Positions 59,601 through 64,000 of a stretch of 64,000 nucleotides of DNA are shown here, one piece after another; the first letter of the stretch is position 1; each line of letters starts with the position of its first letter. Under the pieces are notes generated by a model. It had not been told where the DNA came from, did no database searches, and was given only the letters and a program-made list of their open reading frames with translations. The position numbers were made by a program, and so were the translations under genes. This DNA comes from Aphelocoma coerulescens (Eukaryota > Chordata > Aves > Passeriformes > Corvidae), in contig NC_091019.1 in NCBI RefSeq assembly GCF_041296385.1, forward strand, positions 14,462,531 to 14,526,530. The letters run 5' to 3'.

Positions 59601-62510
59601 CATTTCACTACTTATTTTAAATAAGACATAAGAGACAACTGGGGTTGCAGATTAGACAGTTAAGGCCTGAAGTGATTAAAGTTTTAAGGGAGTTAATCTT
59701 TAAATGCTTCAGTCTTAGCTAGCTGATCTGTAAGCCAATTTTTCTCAAACATTAATGCTTTTAAGGACCTGAATAAAGAGTTGTCTACAACATCCATTTA
59801 ATCTTCAGTGCACTTGGTCAGCTGCAGAGATTTTGGTTTGGTGGGGGGTTTTTTGCCCTTCTTTCCCCTCAAACTTTTTTTACCTCTCAAGAATCATTAC
59901 ATATGTCATTCCTCAATGAATAAAAGCATGGCAGAGCTCAGTGTAGCATTTACACGTGGATTGTGTTGTTTTCATTCTCATGTTACAGAACAGGTGCTTT
60001 CAGCAGTTAGTAGAAAACAGATGATAGCAAAAGTACAGCAATTTTTTTTGGTCAGAGTGTTTCTGGACTCAGCTTATATTCTTTTACCATACTAGCCTCT
60101 GCTAGACATCTTAAGAGTGCCATAAATGTGGTGTATTTTCCAGTAGTGTTTCTGCTGTGCTGTAAACCAGTTACATTCTGGGTTTAGAATCCCACTGCTC
60201 TTACGGAATAGATGTTAACTTCTGGATTTTGTAGACTAATGTGATAAAATAATTTGATACTGATATCTAAGGACTTGCAAGTAGTCCTTGTGTAGCATAA
60301 CTTTGTCTTACTTGACTACGTGCTGTCAAAGCACAGTTCAATTAATATGCTTTATCCACTCTATTTTGTTTTGAGTTGGAAAAGTAATCACTTCAGAGCA
60401 CTACAGTCAACATTTTTGGTAGAAATGGTAAAATGCTGAAGTGACATCTGTTTGGAATTTCATCTCTCTTTCAGCTCTCTAATCTTTCATGGAGAATATT
60501 GATATGTAACCTTTCTGTATCTATCAAGGTGTTTTAAGATCCACTCTACCCATTTTAACTTAAATTTTTTTCTGGAGGAGAAAGCCATTTTTACAAGCTT
60601 TCCTAAGAAGTGCAGATGTTTTTAGAGTCACAGAATGATTTGAGTTGGTTTTCTTCATTCTTCATATCTGTCATCTCCACAGATGATACTTGACTGCATG
60701 AGATGATCTCGTTCACCTAAGCTTTGTGTGTGATTCAGGGTCTTTCTTACCGCTCTGTAAGTTTTTCTCATCTTGTTTAAAAATTAGAGGGAAGACTGCA
60801 ACATGGATTTTTCACTACATCTCTGCTTGTGGGGTTTTTGTGCAACAGTCTGCAGAAGAGATTTTTAGACCCCCCAGTTAAGCCATGAGGTGTAACATTT
60901 ACAAAACTCTGTGTCTTGGTATTTCCTACCTTATAACTTACAGACGTGTCTGTGATAAGTCTCCTGGAGACCCTGCTTCTCCTGAAGGTTCTGAATTTTG
61001 AGTATTAAATGGTTTTTGTTGTTCCTTGTTTAAAAAAAAAAAAAAGCTCTTGAAATACTGTTGACTAAAATGGGAGAGCAACATATATCTCAAACACACG
61101 ATATGAAAATGAAAATGAAAATGCGCTGTATCTTCAGAAACCAAAACTGAAGAGCAGAAATCCTATTGTTTTACATGTGAGAGCACAAATTATGGGGGAA
61201 AAAATGGTTTTAATTATTTTCAGCTTTATGAATAGCCTGATTATGGATGTGCTTTGTGTTTTTCCAAAAACATTAGTTTATACTTGAAAGTTAACTTGGA
61301 TGAATGCAGCACATGACTGCAGAGTGACACATGTTTTTGAATAGCTGAGCATATCCTTAACGTCAGAGGAGATTCTTTAGCCTAAGTGACCTCTTCCACT
61401 TTGGCCTGATCATCACTGGAGATTATTTCAGAATAATTCTATATGAACACAAATCCATGTAAGTTTGGAGTGCGAGCAACAAAAGAGCAGTTCATCTGGA
61501 AAGACACACACCAGTGTACATTTCTAAGTCAGTTAAAACTCCAGTGGGTGCTGCACCTTCTGGGTTTACAGCACTGTTTTTAGGTTTACCCAGCCACACA
61601 GAAATGAATCGTGATGTATTTGTGTGCATCCAGATCCGTTGTTATACAAAATTCCTGTTTCCAGTTGTTCCTTGTGCCATGTGCAGATGACTGTACCTGT
61701 CTAAGTTAGTCGTGTACAGGCGTTTCTCCCTCTGTTGTCTCCACAAACAACAATGTTGAGCTCAGCATGAATCAAAGAAGTTTAGCTTTTGAAAAAGGTT
61801 AAGTGCTGTTCTGAGATGGGCAGAGGTTAGACATGAGAAGACTTCAGATAAAGAGCATGAAGAGGATAAGCTGTTCTCCTTGTCCTTTGATAATATGGTG
61901 AGTGAATAGATTCTCTAGCAAAGGAGATTTGGTGTCAACAGTAATAAATAGATGGAGCTCATGCTATTTAGAATGAAAATTTTGAGCAGTATTGTATGTT
62001 TCTAATGGGGAATGACATGTGTGAGGCTAACAGTGTGACATGGAAAGGGGAATTGCTTGGATAGTCTCCTGAGGTTCTTCTGAGGTTTGTTAATGTGAAA
62101 AGCGAAGGCTCTGGCTCTCTGTGTGGCTTCTTGTTTGCTTGTCTGCAGAGAGAGCCACGGGAAAGTACCAGAGTGGGACATCAGAATGGTGATGAATGAA
62201 GAAGTCTGTGTGGATTGCTGTGGGAGATGAGACCTGGTCTCTAGGGGGGATTGTCAGGTGTTTGCCCTCGCTGTTCGGTACAGCAAACTTTATGTCACCA
62301 TTGGATCATCTTCCTTGAGAGAGAATTGGACAAATGTAACAATCCAGAAAACCACTGAATTACCCCTGAACCACTTACCAGTTTGTTATTTAAAATTTCT
62401 GTTTTGTTTCAACTCCATATTACAGATTGTCTGTCAGCTTTCTGTAAGAAGTTAGAACTTCTTTTATTCTTGAAGTGCTGTAATTTAGACAATTTTTTGA
62501 CTGACGTTTC

Positions 62511-62555
62511 TGTTTTTTTTTTGTTTGGTTGGTTTGGTTTTTCTGTGTGTTTTTG
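62511..62555. repeat. T/G-rich low-complexity tract
   Basis: Ten or more T followed by GTTTGGTTGGTTTGG and TGTGTG units. It is of the same class as the tracts at 12811 and 26123. Confidence 0.75.
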
Positions 62556-63502
62556 CAGGGAGCTGAGAATTTATGTGGTTTTGGAGAGAACCAGCAAGCA
62601 AGAGTGTTGTGTGTTGAATTTATAGCCATATATCCAGTTGTCACAGAGCAATCCTTTCCGGGGTTGTGTGAAGGAGCAGAAAGGCAGATGATGTGCATCT
62701 AATCAAACACAGTCTATTGGGCTGGATACAAGATTGTGAAACTTGAACTGGGTCGTTGAATGTATTCTGGGAATTCAGAAATAATTTATCTGTGAAGTTG
62801 ATTCCTGTGACTGTAAATCACTTTGGAATGTTTTCTAATAGTTCAAGAAAACAGATTAATGGAAAATAAAGGGTATTTTACTTTTTTTCTGAACAAATTT
62901 GTTAATGGTTTGAGTTTTGTTAAAACTGACACTTTTCATGCTGAGAATTTCTAATCAGTAGTACTTGTAAATCATTACATTCCCCCAACTCCCCAATTTG
63001 ACTGACCTTTTAGTTTGTACTCAACATTAATTTAGTTGTGTTTTGATGCAGGTTTCTTCTGCTGGCTTAAATCATCTTAGTGGTTTCAAAGCTTGGCTTC
63101 TTAAGCTTGAAAACTTTTTTGAAACCTTTATATAGTGTAAGTGCTTATTCATAATTAATTATAAAAGGTATGTCCTAGTTGTGTTCAGCAAAAACCAGAC
63201 AAGAACTTTAATAAATTTTAAGATGATCCTTCACAATTTAGTGCATTCTGTGGGCCACAGCTCATTTTATCATTGCATTATCCAGTTTGAAGCCAAACAG
63301 AAAGGTCAGTGCAGAGACCTTTTGCTGTTCCCATTGATGTAAATCCTGATTTCTGTGCTCCATACAAGGCAGAGGGGTGTGTGCTGCAGGCATACACCTG
63401 ACATGGCACCCATGCAGAAAGCAGCTGATTCCAGTGCTTCAGTGTCTGACTGAGGCTGTGCCATGCAGAATTCTTGGGAAAGGTCTTGGAGGCTTATTAC
63501 CA

Positions 63503-63523
63503 ATTTTTAATTTTTTTTTTTTT
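63503..63523. repeat. T-rich homopolymer
   Basis: Two T runs, of five and thirteen, separated by AA. Simple repeat. Confidence 0.7.
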
Positions 63524-64000
63524 AAATTTCAAAAGTAGCCTGTTGGCCTCCAGCACCACCACTAACTGAAGTCTCAAACAGAGCTCAGTTTATGAATCCT
63601 GAGGTTGGGGTGTTGTTTGTTTGTAATGCAAACACTACTTAATAGTATTTCAGTACAGTATGATGGTGCTGGCGTTTGGCTGATTGCATGGAATTGGCAG
63701 AACCACTTTGGAATTTTCAGTTTTTATTGTACAACCTTTTTGGACTCTTGTCTATATCCCAGTAACATGGAACAAATTGTTCTCTTTTATACAAAACATG
63801 GCACTTGTAGGGGGAAAAAGAAGAAGTCTATGAATGAACTTGAAGGTTAAAAGATAAAAAAAGGTGGCTAGGCTATTTAGATGGCCTTCTTCCTCCTGTG
63901 TTATTCATTAGTAGTGTGGTATTTCCTAATTTCTGTTATGGTTCTGATCCTGATTTGGTAAATGACAATGAGAATTTTACTGAAGAAATCTTATTTTAAG

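Larger units (their letters stand above)
54158..64000 (+). other. SBF2: SBF2 intron 2, 5' part (continues beyond window)
   Basis: The intron opens with donor GTAAGT. The next SBF2 exon is not visible in the remaining 9.8 kb. The segment 54830-55330 is somewhat richer in G and C and has longer open frames, but none resembles a known protein. Apart from a CR1 fragment at 56512 and simple repeats at 62511-62555 and 63503-63523, I see nothing nameable in it. Confidence 0.8.

Noticed and set aside
60620..60650. AGTCACAGAATGATTTGAGTT, which resembles the antisense end of a CR1
   Set aside because: Only about 25 bp match and the following sequence does not continue as CR1, so it is too short to call.
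54158..64000. Search for SBF2 exon 3 (human FCQPGGWQLS...)
   Set aside because: No matching translation is visible on the plus strand, so the exon is presumably beyond the window.
1..64000. CRISPR arrays, tRNA, rRNA or snRNA genes, and operon-like gene clusters
   Set aside because: None seen. The DNA is vertebrate nuclear, and the tandem patterns present are simple microsatellites and low-complexity tracts.

Overview
The window is nuclear DNA from a bird, most likely a passerine or other neoavian. Two genes can be recognised from their predicted protein sequence. Both are interrupted by GT-AG introns, flanked by CpG-rich promoter DNA, and surrounded by CR1 retroposon 3' ends typical of birds, plus LTR-like insertions that resemble songbird families. 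Nothing prokaryotic or plasmid-like is present. The species assignment is inferred from repeat type and protein divergence, not from a database match.

Region 1 (1-2023, minus strand) is ADM, the adrenomedullin hormone precursor. It is complete from its TATA box through three coding exons, except that the C-terminal tail and 3' UTR lie off the left edge. Exon order on the minus strand is: non-coding exon 1 (about 1990-1867), exon 2 with the start codon (1286-1173), exon 3 (881-741), and exon 4 (247-1, continuing outside). The predicted precursor contains a signal peptide, a PAMP-like peptide and a 52-residue adrenomedullin with its six-residue disulfide ring and Tyr-Gly amidation site. PAMP lacks the usual amidation glycine.

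Region 2 (2024 to about 7850) is the spacer between two divergently transcribed genes. It holds AT-rich, possibly regulatory DNA close to ADM, an orphan CpG-rich block at 3365-3720, one CR1 remnant, and an isolated TATA motif at 7006. Region 3 (about 7015-8500) is the CpG island of SBF2 (MTMR13, SET-binding factor 2). Its first coding exon is 7979-8033 on the plus strand.

Region 4 (8034-54071) is the roughly 46-kb SBF2 intron 1. It contains CR1 fragments in both orientations, a probable 483-bp solo LTR nested inside a CR1 copy, an older LTR-like fragment, many T/G-rich low-complexity tracts, and a stretch near 46.1-46.9 kb that looks like a conserved non-coding element. Region 5 is SBF2 exon 2 (54072-54157), preceded by a tandem NAGNAG acceptor, then about 9.8 kb of intron 2 to the window end. 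The ADM-SBF2 neighbourhood matches the known vertebrate gene order (human 11p15). The two genes are neighbours, not a pathway: one encodes a vasoactive peptide and the other a membrane-traffic regulator. I found no convincing new multigene system; the most interesting points are in ADM peptide processing, SBF2 start-site control and splicing, and the nested retroelements.
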